From: Gammaproteobacteria bacterium
GTDB lineage: Bacteria > Pseudomonadota > Gammaproteobacteria > Steroidobacterales > Steroidobacteraceae
DNA: 64,000 nt
NCBI GenBank assembly: GCA_017577615.1
Contig: PKRE01000001.1
Coordinates: 310,001-374,000, forward strand
Direction of reading: 5' to 3'
Shown here: in pieces, positions 35,955 through 44,365 of the stretch
Layout: every line of letters begins with the position of its first letter
How positions within the stretch are numbered: the stretch's first letter is position 1
Program-made: the position numbers and the translations under genes
The notes under the pieces: generated by a model
What the model saw: the letters and a program-made list of their open reading frames with translations, nothing else
The model's database searches: none
What the model was told of the DNA's origin: nothing

Positions 35955-36728
35955 ATGATCCAAGCTCCATCATTCGCACGTGCACGTCTCGTCGCAGCGC
36001 TGGCACTGTTGACCGCAGCTCTTGCCGCGAGCGGCAGCTCGCAGCCGGACTCGAGCGCGCCGGTCGAGCATGCGGAATTCCACTTCGTGCGACTCGCCTA
36101 CACCGCGAGCGAATCGTATTTCCAACGCCGCGAGCGCTGGCTGACCGACTGGCCGGATGCGGAGCGCTACCTGCTCGGCGGTCTGCGACGGCTGACTCGC
36201 ATCAACACGGCCTCGGAAGGCATTTTCATGTCCGCGCTGGACGACCGCTTGTTCGATTATCCATGGCTTTACGCAGTGGAAGTCGGCGGCTGGGAGCTCA
36301 GCGAAGCCGAAGCAGCGCGTTTGCGGGATTATCTGCTCCGCGGCGGCTTCCTCATGGTCGACGACTTTCACGGCAGCCGCGAATGGGCCGGATTCGTCGA
36401 CAGCATGCGGCGCGTCTTCCCCGACCGCGCGATCGTCGATGTGCCGATCGACGATCCGATCTTCCACGTCGCATATGACCTCAACGAACGCGTGCAGATC
36501 CCTGGCATTCAGTTCGTGTACACCGGGCTACCCTACGAGCAGGACGGCTTCGAGCCGCAATGGCGCGGCATCTATGACGACCATGGACGCTTGATGGTCA
36601 TCATCAATTTCAACATGGATCTGGGCGATGCGTGGGAGCACGCAGACGTTCCAGAGTACGCTCTGCAGTACACGACGCGCGCGTACCAGTACGCCATCAA
36701 CTACATCCTCTACGCGATGACGCACTGA
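35955..36728 (+). CDS. DUF4159 domain protein, exported
   Basis: This 257-residue protein has a signal peptide ('ARLVAALALLTAALAASGSS') and a single DUF4159 domain. Conserved blocks are 'FHFVRLAYTASESYFQRR', 'YPWLYAVEVGGWELSEAEA', 'LRDYLLRGGFLMVDDFHG' and 'WRGIYDDHGRLMVIINFNMD'. The fold is thought to resemble glutamine-amidotransferase-like or ThuA-like domains, but activity is unknown. In other bacteria DUF4159 proteins often sit with MoxR/DUF58 genes; none are visible here. A perfect palindrome between this gene and the convergent oxidoreductase gene may end transcription of both. Confidence 0.83.
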   Translation: MIQAPSFARARLVAALALLTAALAASGSSQPDSSAPVEHAEFHFVRLAYTASESYFQRRERWLTDWPDAERYLLGGLRRLTRINTASEGIFMSALDDRLFDYPWLYAVEVGGWELSEAEAARLRDYLLRGGFLMVDDFHGSREWAGFVDSMRRVFPDRAIVDVPIDDPIFHVAYDLNERVQIPGIQFVYTGLPYEQDGFEPQWRGIYDDHGRLMVIINFNMDLGDAWEHADVPEYALQYTTRAYQYAINYILYAMTH

Positions 36729-36755
36729 CACGAGTGAACAGGGAATGGGAACAAA

Positions 36756-36781
36756 GGGAGTTGGCGGCGCCGCCAACTCCC
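36756..36781. terminator. Perfect 26-base palindrome between convergent genes
   Basis: GGGAGTTGGCGGC (36756-36768) is followed directly by its reverse complement (36769-36781). On the minus strand the palindrome is followed by TTTGTT, so it could terminate the oxidoreductase transcript. On the plus strand the T-run is absent. Confidence 0.6.
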
Positions 36782-36857
36782 TCCAGCGATGCTCTGGCGC
36801 CGGCGAGAACGCGCCCGAGCGCGCGTTCCTTGTCCGGTTTGCGATTGCTCCGCTTTC

Positions 36858-37955
36858 CTAACTCGCCAGCTTCACCGCCCGGCCGGTTCTGATGGACTCA
36901 TAGATCGCCATCATGATCTTGACGTCCTGCAAACCTTCCTCGCCGGATACCTTGGTGGGCCTGTTCTCCAGGATGCTGAGCGCGAACGCATCGAGCTCGG
37001 TCGCGAAATGATCGACCTGCGGAAACTCGAGCGGCTTGCCGTCGCTGCGCATGCCCTTGATACCGCTGTAGTTGAACGCCGGATCGAGCCCGAACCAGCC
37101 ACGATCCGTGTATGCGCGAAAATGGCCAAGCGGCCCCGCGTTGAAGCTCGTGGCGCAATATGCAATCACACCGCTCGGGAACGTTGCGGTCCACGTGATC
37201 GTCTCGTCCACCTCCTTGAACTTCACGGGATCGGTCTTGGCCTCGGTTGCGGACACGAGCACGGGCTCCTCGCCAGTGAGGTAGCGGGTCGCCTGGACGA
37301 CGTAGATTCCGACGTCCATGAGCGCTCCGCCCCCTGACAATGCCTTCTTCAGGCGCCACTGATTCGGGTCGCCAACAGGAAAACCGAAGGCGCCTTCGAT
37401 GATTCGCAGCGAACCGAGCTCCTTCTCGCGCGCGATGCGCATGCACTCCAGATGGTGCGGCTCGAATTGGCACCGGTACGCGACGCCGAGCTTGCGTCCT
37501 GCCTTGTCGAGCGTCTCGATCATCTGCTCGCAACGCGCGACCGATATCTCCATCGGCTTTTCGCAGAAGACGTGCTTGCCTGCACGAGCGGCTTTCGTTG
37601 CGTGCTCCAAATGTAGCGCATTCGGCGTGACGACATAGACGATATCGATGTCCGGGTTGTCCGCCATGCGCTCCATGGTGTCGTAGCTGTAAATGCTACG
37701 TTCCGGCAGATCGTACTTGCGCTGCCATTGCCTCGCCTTCTGCGGATCGCCCGTCACGACACCCGCCAGTCGACAGTATTTGGTCTTCTGCAATGCCGGC
37801 GCGATCTGATACGTCGACAACCCGCCGAGGCCGCACAGCGCGACGCCGAGCTTCTTGTTAGAGGTTTGCGCCAAAGCATTCGCCCCAGCGAACGGAGCGG
37901 CTGCAGCGATCATTGCAGTTTTCATCAGAAAGTCTCGTCGTTGCTGGTCGTGCAT
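36858..37955 (-). CDS. Gfo/Idh/MocA oxidoreductase, Tat-exported (glucose-fructose oxidoreductase-like)
   Basis: This 365-residue NAD(P)-dependent sugar oxidoreductase has a Tat leader: 'QQRRDFLMKTAMIAAAAPFA' contains RRDFLMK. The Rossmann loop is 'GVALCGLGGLSTYQ'. The catalytic Lys of the family lies in 'HVFCEKPMEI', and the C-terminal half has 'GGALMDVGIYVVQATRYL', where Asp and Tyr line the active site. Together these resemble periplasmic glucose-fructose oxidoreductases. The start at 37955 is chosen to place the Tat motif at the N-terminus; the longer frame from 38084 adds 43 unlikely residues. A periplasmic enzyme making aldonolactone would fit the nearby GntP-type permease. Confidence 0.87.
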   Translation of the reverse strand: MHDQQRRDFLMKTAMIAAAAPFAGANALAQTSNKKLGVALCGLGGLSTYQIAPALQKTKYCRLAGVVTGDPQKARQWQRKYDLPERSIYSYDTMERMADNPDIDIVYVVTPNALHLEHATKAARAGKHVFCEKPMEISVARCEQMIETLDKAGRKLGVAYRCQFEPHHLECMRIAREKELGSLRIIEGAFGFPVGDPNQWRLKKALSGGGALMDVGIYVVQATRYLTGEEPVLVSATEAKTDPVKFKEVDETITWTATFPSGVIAYCATSFNAGPLGHFRAYTDRGWFGLDPAFNYSGIKGMRSDGKPLEFPQVDHFATELDAFALSILENRPTKVSGEEGLQDVKIMMAIYESIRTGRAVKLAS

Positions 37956-38290
37956 GGTTCTTGTTGTTCCGTTTCGTCGAGGAGGCTCACATTGGCCGCT
38001 GCGCAAGGATAGCGAATGTATCTCACGCATGCAGCGCCAGTCGCGTGCACAACGACTCACGGCAGCAAGGTCGCTGCGCGCCACACACGGTCAGCCACAC
38101 TCCACGACGTTGACAGCACTCTGCGTGATCGACGCGCTTCATCACTCTGCTGTCATTGTTGTTCTCTTGCGGCGCACGCTCACGCCGCTGCTCGCAACGG
38201 CGAGCGACGCCACACTATCGTTGCTGTCGGACGATGGGCAGAGCAACGATTCTGAGTTCTTGGATCGTGTGATGCCTATTTGAGTATCGT
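37956..38290. other. Non-coding stretch
   Basis: About 335 bases upstream of the oxidoreductase and downstream of the RND permease gene. I see no gene, RNA or clear repeat. Confidence 0.45.
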
Positions 38291-41200
38291 CTAGCGGTCA
38301 CCCGTGGTCGTGTCGCGCAACCCCGGGTCGGGCGCTCGCGGCACAGGCCGTGCTTCGGTGTAGGCGACGGCTCCCGCGCCCTGTTCCGCTGTGCTTCTGT
38401 GCCAGCGCGCTCTCAGTCTGCGCGTGAAGCCATGGATGTATGTATAGAGCACCGGCACGACTAGCAGTGTCAGCAGCGTGGAGGTAATGACGCCTCCGAT
38501 GACTGCGCGACCCATCGGCGCCAGCAACTCGCCACCGCTGCCCGCACCGATGGACATGGGCAGCATGCCGAAGATCATGGCCATCGTCGTCATCAGGATC
38601 GGGCGCAAGCGGACCTGACCTGCCTCCCAGATCGCCTCGCGCAGCGGCTTGCCCTGACGCAACGCCTGATTCGTGAAGTCCACGAGCAGGATCGCATTCT
38701 TGGTCACGAGCCCCATCAGCATGATGAAACCGATGATGGAGAAGACGTTCAGTGTCGTGCGAGTGACGAGCAACGCGAGCACGACACCAATCAACGACAA
38801 AGGCAGGGAGGCCATGATCGCGATCGGCTGCAGGAAACTGCCGAACTGTGAGGCAAGCACGAAGTAGATGAACATCACCGCCAGGCTGAGGGCCACGAGT
38901 GCAGCTCGCGACAGCTCGCTCATTCTCTCCTGCTCGCCGCCGACCTCGATCCGATATCCGGGCGGCAGCGGCATCTCTCTCGCGATTCGTTCTGCGTCGC
39001 TGCCGACGTCGCCCGTCGGTCTGCCTTCGGCATTGGCGAATATCGAAATGCGTCTTTGCATGTTGAGGCGGCGTATCTGTTCAGGCGTCGTCGTCTGCAC
39101 GAGCTCGGCGACCTGTCGCAGCGGCACGAGCATGGGATTGCCATCGGCATCGAGTCGCGTGCTGGTGAGGTACAGGTCTCCGAGATCGGCCGTGAGCTCA
39201 CGCTCTTGCTTCGGGAGGCGCACGATGACGTCGTAGTCCTGCCCGTCCGGCCCGAGCCACGTCGAGATCTGATCGCCTGCGATCAGAGGCCGTAGCGCAT
39301 TGCCGATAGTCGCGGTCGTCAATCCCAGATCGTTCGCCCTCTCATTGTTGATGCGCACCGCCACGGTGGGCGTGGCGCCCTTCTCACTGCTCTCGAGATC
39401 GACGATGCCTGGAATCTTGGCGAGCCTTCGCATGAGCTCTTGCGACAGCTCGGTGAGCTTGGCGTTGTCTGGCCCAAGAACGGAGATCATGACAGGTTGC
39501 CAGCCGATCGTTGCCGTGAGGCCCGCCATGCGGTTGACCCGCTCGCGAATCTGTCTCTCGATCTCTTCTTGCGAAGGTCGCGGACGCAGCTTGCGATCCG
39601 TCAATCGAATCAAAAGCCGAGCGTGGTTGCGGCCGTCTCCCGTCCCAACAGTGGTGACGACAGTCTCGACACCGTCGATTTCGCGCAACATTGCTTCGAC
39701 GTTGCGCACCTTGGCGTCGGTGTACTCGAGGCTCGAGCCAATGGGCGTGTTCAGGCGCAGGAATATCACGCCGTTCTCGTTGCGAGGCACGAACTCCGCA
39801 CCGACCAGCGGCACCAACAGGAAGCTGCCGAAGAATGTCAGCAGCGCGATGAGCAGCACGATCGAGCGCGGGCTCAGACTGGCCCACTTCGGCAACGGCG
39901 CATGCTCGTCGTTGCGCCTGTGTCGCGCCAAGCGCGCGAGCCCGGGAATGCCATAGCGTCGTGAGCTCAGCACCCAGCGCAGCACACGGTCGTAGGCACG
40001 ATGCGTGGCCTCGATGACCTGCTCAACGCGTTCCATCATGCGCCCGAGCCACGGCACGCGTCGGAACCGTCCTTCCTTCGGATCCGGCCACACCGACGAC
40101 AGCATCGGATCCAGCGTGAAGCTCACGAACAGTGAGACGGCCACGGCCACCGCGACTGTGATGCCGAACTGCAGGAAGTACCTGCCCAGCGCGCCACTCA
40201 TGAAGGCGACCGGCACGAACACGGCCAGAATCGCGAACGTGGTCGCCATCACGGCAAGACCGATCTCCTCGGTGCCTTCGAGCGCCGCCTGACGGTGACT
40301 CTTGCCCATGTTCGCATGTCGCACGATGTTCTCGCGCACGACGATCGCATCGTCGATCAGCAGGCCGATGCACAGCGACAGCGCCATCAGCGTCATGAAG
40401 TTGAGCGTGAAATCGAAGAAATACAGCGCAATGAAGGTGGACAGCACCGAGATCGGCAGCGTCAGCGCCGTGATGACGGTCGAGCGCCACGAGTGCAGGA
40501 ACAGGAAGACGATCAGCACCGTCAGCAGCGCGCCTTCCATGATCGTGCTCTTGACACGATTGAGCGATGCCTCGATCCAATCCGCATCGGACCACACAGG
40601 CAAGATGTAAATATCGTCCGGCAATCGCGCGCGCAGCTCTTCGACCGCCTCCTCGACCGCCTTGGCGGTGCGTACCACGTTCGCCTGCTGCATGCGATAG
40701 ACGTAGATGGAGACCGAACGCCTGCCGTTCGTGCGCGCGATCGAGGTTTCCTCCGCTTCGCCGTCGACCACGTCCGCGACTTGATGCAGGTAGACCGGTG
40801 CGCCGCCCTGATTCGCGACGATGATGCGCTCGAACCCGCGTGGATCCTTGATCTTGCCCTCGACGCGAACGAGCCGCTCGGTGGCGCCGTGCGTGATCGT
40901 GCCTGCTGGCAGATCCTGGTTGGCCGCTTGAATCGCAGCAATGACCTGGTCAACGCCGACGCGATAACTCTGCATCGCATCCGGACGTAGAAAGATCTGC
41001 ACTTGCCTCTCGACCGATCCGCCGGTCCAGATGTGGCCGACGCCGTAGGCGTTCTCGAGACGTTTGATGATCTGCTGCTCGACGAGTGTCGAAACCTCTC
41101 GCAGACTGCGCCGGTCGGAGAAAACCGTCAGAGTCACGACGGGTTGCTGGCTCCCGTCCGAGTTCGCACGCGTAATCTGCGGATCGCGCACCTCGCGCGG

Positions 41201-41557
41201 CAAGCCCGGTTTGATCTGCGCGACCTTGTCACGTACCTCCTGCGTTGCCGCGACGATGTCTACATCCAGCGAGAACCGAATATTGAAATAAGCGGAGCCT
41301 TCACGCGCGGTCGCGAAAATGTCCTTCACGCCTTCGACCGAGTTGATGACGTTCTCGATCGGCTTGATCACGTCGCTTTCGATCGCTTCCGGCGAGGCCC
41401 CCGGATAGGAAATATAGATATTGACTTCCGGCTCGTTGACCTCCGGCATCTGCTCGACGGGCAGCATCCGATAGGAAACCAATCCCAGCACGACCAGCGC
41501 AAGCATGACCATGCTCGCGAAGACCGGTTGGTTGACGGAGACGCGGGTGATCCACAT
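38291..41557 (-). CDS. RND efflux pump permease (HAE1/MdtB-like)
   Basis: This 1088-residue inner-membrane proton-driven pump of the RND superfamily begins 'MWITRVSVNQPVFASMVMLA', as AcrB relatives do. The paired aspartates of the proton relay are Asp402 and Asp403 in 'IGLLIDDAIVVREN', and the essential lysine is in 'MGLVTKNAILLVDF'. Two large periplasmic loops (about 40-330 and 600-870) carry the porter domains. An extra, charged loop of about 40 residues in the middle ('GLARLARHRRNDEHAPL') is longer than in AcrB. It follows the adaptor gene on the same strand, so the two form an operon. No outer-membrane factor is encoded here. Substrates are probably drugs or bile-like compounds. Confidence 0.94.
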   Translation of the reverse strand: MWITRVSVNQPVFASMVMLALVVLGLVSYRMLPVEQMPEVNEPEVNIYISYPGASPEAIESDVIKPIENVINSVEGVKDIFATAREGSAYFNIRFSLDVDIVAATQEVRDKVAQIKPGLPREVRDPQITRANSDGSQQPVVTLTVFSDRRSLREVSTLVEQQIIKRLENAYGVGHIWTGGSVERQVQIFLRPDAMQSYRVGVDQVIAAIQAANQDLPAGTITHGATERLVRVEGKIKDPRGFERIIVANQGGAPVYLHQVADVVDGEAEETSIARTNGRRSVSIYVYRMQQANVVRTAKAVEEAVEELRARLPDDIYILPVWSDADWIEASLNRVKSTIMEGALLTVLIVFLFLHSWRSTVITALTLPISVLSTFIALYFFDFTLNFMTLMALSLCIGLLIDDAIVVRENIVRHANMGKSHRQAALEGTEEIGLAVMATTFAILAVFVPVAFMSGALGRYFLQFGITVAVAVAVSLFVSFTLDPMLSSVWPDPKEGRFRRVPWLGRMMERVEQVIEATHRAYDRVLRWVLSSRRYGIPGLARLARHRRNDEHAPLPKWASLSPRSIVLLIALLTFFGSFLLVPLVGAEFVPRNENGVIFLRLNTPIGSSLEYTDAKVRNVEAMLREIDGVETVVTTVGTGDGRNHARLLIRLTDRKLRPRPSQEEIERQIRERVNRMAGLTATIGWQPVMISVLGPDNAKLTELSQELMRRLAKIPGIVDLESSEKGATPTVAVRINNERANDLGLTTATIGNALRPLIAGDQISTWLGPDGQDYDVIVRLPKQERELTADLGDLYLTSTRLDADGNPMLVPLRQVAELVQTTTPEQIRRLNMQRRISIFANAEGRPTGDVGSDAERIAREMPLPPGYRIEVGGEQERMSELSRAALVALSLAVMFIYFVLASQFGSFLQPIAIMASLPLSLIGVVLALLVTRTTLNVFSIIGFIMLMGLVTKNAILLVDFTNQALRQGKPLREAIWEAGQVRLRPILMTTMAMIFGMLPMSIGAGSGGELLAPMGRAVIGGVITSTLLTLLVVPVLYTYIHGFTRRLRARWHRSTAEQGAGAVAYTEARPVPRAPDPGLRDTTTGDR

Positions 41558-41710
41558 GGTTCTGGTCCTGAGCGGCTCTGAGCTGTGGATTGGTGCTTTC
41601 GGCTATCGGATTCCCGACGCTGAACGCTGGCGAGAAGGACTCGTTCTCATGGACACATCAACAGGAACTGCCCACACTCGCGCGAAGTCGCTCAGCGTCC
41701 GGGACAGGGG

Positions 41711-42988
41711 TCAGCTTTCGTGCTCGATCACGATCGCTGCCGAACCGGGTTTGCGGTCCCCGATATCGGCGACAATGACACGCTCGCCAGCGACCAGCCC
41801 GCTCACGATTTCCGCGTAACCTTCGTCTTCGGCTCGCGCGCCGATTTGCACCGGTCGCCGGATGATCTTGCCGTCCTCGAGCGTATATACGAACGGCTCG
41901 TTGCCGCCATAGCGCAACGCGCGTTGTGGAATTGCCAGCACAGGCGCGCTCGACGCAAGCTCGAGCGTGCCTTGCGCAAACATGCCGCCTTTCAGCGCGC
42001 GGTCGGGGTTCGGCACCGAGATATAGATCTTGACTGCCCGCGAGCCTTCTTCAGCGACTGGATTGATGCGTTGCACAACACCCTCGAACACGCGATCTCC
42101 GAAGCCGCTGACCTTGAACCGCGCTCGCTGCCCGACCGCGACAGCGGGGATCTCAACGGCCGGCACCGCGGCAGTCAGCCACACTTCGCGCAGATCCACG
42201 AGCGTCACGATCGCAGAATCCGGAGAAACCTTCTCGCCTGGCTCCACGAGGCGGCGCGCCACCGTGCCGTCGAACGGCGCGCGGATGATGGCGTCTTCGA
42301 GCGCAATCTGCGCAAGCCGTGCCTGTGCCTCGGCGAGCTTCAGGTTCGCGACGCTCCCGGCATAAGCGCTCTCGCTCTCTTCGTAGGTCGTCTGTGATAT
42401 GAAACGCTGCTCGAGGAGCGCTTTGTTCTTTTCCCGATGCAGCTGCGCGAGCTCAAGCTCCGCACGTGCCTTTTCGACGGCCGCCAGCTCGCGCTCGTAT
42501 TCGGCTCGGAGGTTGCGCGTGTCGATGCGAGCAATGACGTCCCCCGCGCGGACATCTTGACCTTCGCGGACCGTCACGATCTCCACGTCGCCGCTGACCT
42601 TGGCCATCACCGTTGCTTGCACCAACGGAGTGATCGATCCGGACAGCGGAATGGTGCGCGACAAGACTCGCGGCTCCGCCACGGCAATATCAACCGCGGC
42701 TAGCTCCAACGGTGGTTCCGATACGTTCTCGCCAGGCGTACCTGAGGCACTGGCATGATCGCGCATGACCCAGCCGGTGCCGACGGCGATCAGCAGAAGC
42801 GCAACCAGGCCGAATGCATATCTCCGCCACGGCCGTGCACGTTCAGCGTCGCTAGCCGAACTCTCGGGTGACGTCCGCCCGGGAAACGGCGCGACAGTTG
42901 GAGAGGGATCCTGCCCCACAGCTTCCCTGTTGTCTCCCTCGGCACCCTGAGCTTCCGTAATCACTTGCTGCCTTGCCTGATTGTTCAC
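41711..42988 (-). CDS. RND efflux periplasmic adaptor (membrane fusion protein)
   Basis: This 425-residue adaptor links the RND permease to an outer-membrane channel. A charged N-terminus precedes one transmembrane anchor (about 52-72, 'YAFGLVALLLIAVGTGWVM'). There is no lipobox. A barrel-sandwich domain is split around a coiled-coil hairpin (about 160-225, 'EYERELAAVEKARAELELAQ'). 'IRAPFDGTVARRLVEPGE' starts the second lipoyl half. The membrane-proximal part has 'RALRYGGNEPFVYTLEDGKI'. It is the first gene of the pump operon, followed after about 150 bases by the permease. Confidence 0.92.
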   Translation of the reverse strand: MNNQARQQVITEAQGAEGDNREAVGQDPSPTVAPFPGRTSPESSASDAERARPWRRYAFGLVALLLIAVGTGWVMRDHASASGTPGENVSEPPLELAAVDIAVAEPRVLSRTIPLSGSITPLVQATVMAKVSGDVEIVTVREGQDVRAGDVIARIDTRNLRAEYERELAAVEKARAELELAQLHREKNKALLEQRFISQTTYEESESAYAGSVANLKLAEAQARLAQIALEDAIIRAPFDGTVARRLVEPGEKVSPDSAIVTLVDLREVWLTAAVPAVEIPAVAVGQRARFKVSGFGDRVFEGVVQRINPVAEEGSRAVKIYISVPNPDRALKGGMFAQGTLELASSAPVLAIPQRALRYGGNEPFVYTLEDGKIIRRPVQIGARAEDEGYAEIVSGLVAGERVIVADIGDRKPGSAAIVIEHES

Positions 42989-43339
42989 AATGACTCCCTG
43001 CGCACCCGCAACAGCGTAGCACCCGCGAAAAGTTGCAAACGAACCAAATCTCGATCAGCGCCGTATCCGGCGTGCCGTATTTCGACACCGCTGGGCCGAG
43101 AAAAGTTACGGGCGCGTCACAAATTTTATGTCAGACGAGGCTCTGGCACGAATCCGCATTCCGTGTTCCGATGACGTGTCCTCGACCAGGTACCACCTGA
43201 CGAGCCAGAGGCTATGAGGCCGGCCGGCGAGGTACACTGCCGGACACGGCGCTCATGGCGGCGCGGTCCAGGATCGTCACGCCCATGCTGTAACTTCTGA
43301 CGGGCCCGGGTGTATTTGGTCTAAAAGCTTCGTGAACCA
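42989..43339. other. Divergent promoter region, no gene
   Basis: About 350 bases between the pump operon and the sigma operon. I see no gene. A GTCTAA word at about 43317-43322 lies shortly before the sigma start and resembles the -10 element of some ECF promoters. A GTAACTT word lies further upstream, but the spacing between them is about 22 bases, too long for a normal ECF promoter, so I only note it. Confidence 0.4.
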
Positions 43340-43918
43340 GTGACTAGCTCAACGGACCGCAACCGCCTGGACGACTTCGCCTGCTTCATGCGCGCCCACC
43401 AAAACCTCGTATTCACCACCGCCGTGCGCATCGTCGCCAACGATGCGCAGGCGGAGGACATCGCGCAGGAAGTGTTCATCAAGGCGTACGAGAATTTCGA
43501 CAGTCTGCGAGCCAGCGAGACGGCAGGCGCCTGGCTGCGCACGGTCGCGCGCAACCTGAGCCTGAACTATGCGACCCGATACCGCCGGCGATGGCGGTTC
43601 TTCTCCGAGGTTCACGACCGGAACGAGGACGATGACCTCGATTTCGAAGCCACCCTTGAGGGCGTCGAGTCACCCTCGAGCGACGCCGCCCAATTCCGAC
43701 AGAGCGAAGTCATCGAAGAAGCGCTGCGTGCGCTGCCGGAGAAGCAACGTCTGCCGCTCGTGTTGTTTCATTTCGAAGACATGTCGTACGAGGAGATCGC
43801 CCAGCATCTGGGCGTATCTCTTGCCAAGGTCAAGGTGGATATACATCGTGCTCGCGCCGCGCTCGCGCGCGTGCTGGCCCGCCACGGCATCACGCCCGAT
43901 GAGGTGACACCGTCATGA
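43340..43918 (+). CDS. ECF/RpoE-like sigma factor
   Basis: This 192-residue group 4 sigma factor has region 2 at about 14-85 ('ANDAQAEDIAQEVFIKAYEN', 'TAGAWLRTVARNLSLNYATR') and region 4 at about 125-180 ('LPEKQRLPLVLFHFEDMSY', 'EEIAQHLGVSLAKVKVDIH'). An acidic linker ('RNEDDDLDFEATLEG') joins them. The chosen start is GTG at 43340; an ATG at 43388 would cut region 2 short. It overlaps the next gene by four bases, and a third gene follows within 8 bases. The three-gene operon suggests an envelope-sensing unit. Confidence 0.9.
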   Translation: MTSSTDRNRLDDFACFMRAHQNLVFTTAVRIVANDAQAEDIAQEVFIKAYENFDSLRASETAGAWLRTVARNLSLNYATRYRRRWRFFSEVHDRNEDDDLDFEATLEGVESPSSDAAQFRQSEVIEEALRALPEKQRLPLVLFHFEDMSYEEIAQHLGVSLAKVKVDIHRARAALARVLARHGITPDEVTPS

Positions 43919-44358
43919 GTCATCACGACGCGGATAGGCAATTGGAAGAGTTCGTGCATCGCGTGCTGCGCAACCAACCCATGCGGCAGGCCCCAGCGCA
44001 GCTTGCCGATCGAGTGCTGGCGCGCATCGAGCAGCGCACTGCCAAGGCTTGGTGGCAGGCGGGCTTCAACGCCTGGCCCATGCCTGCGCGAGTGCTCTTC
44101 GTGACGATCTCGATTGCGATCTGCGCGCTCGCGCTCGAAGTCTCTGCAACATTGTTCGAGGTGCTGAGCGCGCAAGTGCCGTTGACCCTGGCACGTAGCA
44201 TCGCACTATGGCAGGCCATGAGCACTGCGGTCGAGTCACTCGCGAAGGGGATCCCGGTCCAATGGATTTACGCCGTGGGCGGGATCATCGCAGCCTTGTA
44301 TGCGAGCTTTTTCGCGCTCAGCGCTGCGGCGTATCGAACGCTATATCAGAATCGTTAG
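43915..44358 (+). CDS. Two-helix membrane protein, probable anti-sigma partner
   Basis: This 147-residue protein is encoded with an ATGA overlap after the sigma gene. Its N-terminal 45 residues are charged and helical ('LEEFVHRVLRNQPMRQAPAQ') and would be cytoplasmic. Two hydrophobic segments follow (about 55-80 and 118-140). It has no His-x3-Cys-x2-Cys motif, unlike the anti-sigma factor encoded at 28493. Position and topology suggest that it restrains the sigma factor, but I do not recognise the family, so this is inference from context. Confidence 0.65.
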   Translation: MSHHDADRQLEEFVHRVLRNQPMRQAPAQLADRVLARIEQRTAKAWWQAGFNAWPMPARVLFVTISIAICALALEVSATLFEVLSAQVPLTLARSIALWQAMSTAVESLAKGIPVQWIYAVGGIIAALYASFFALSAAAYRTLYQNR

Positions 44359-44365
44359 GTTTCAC

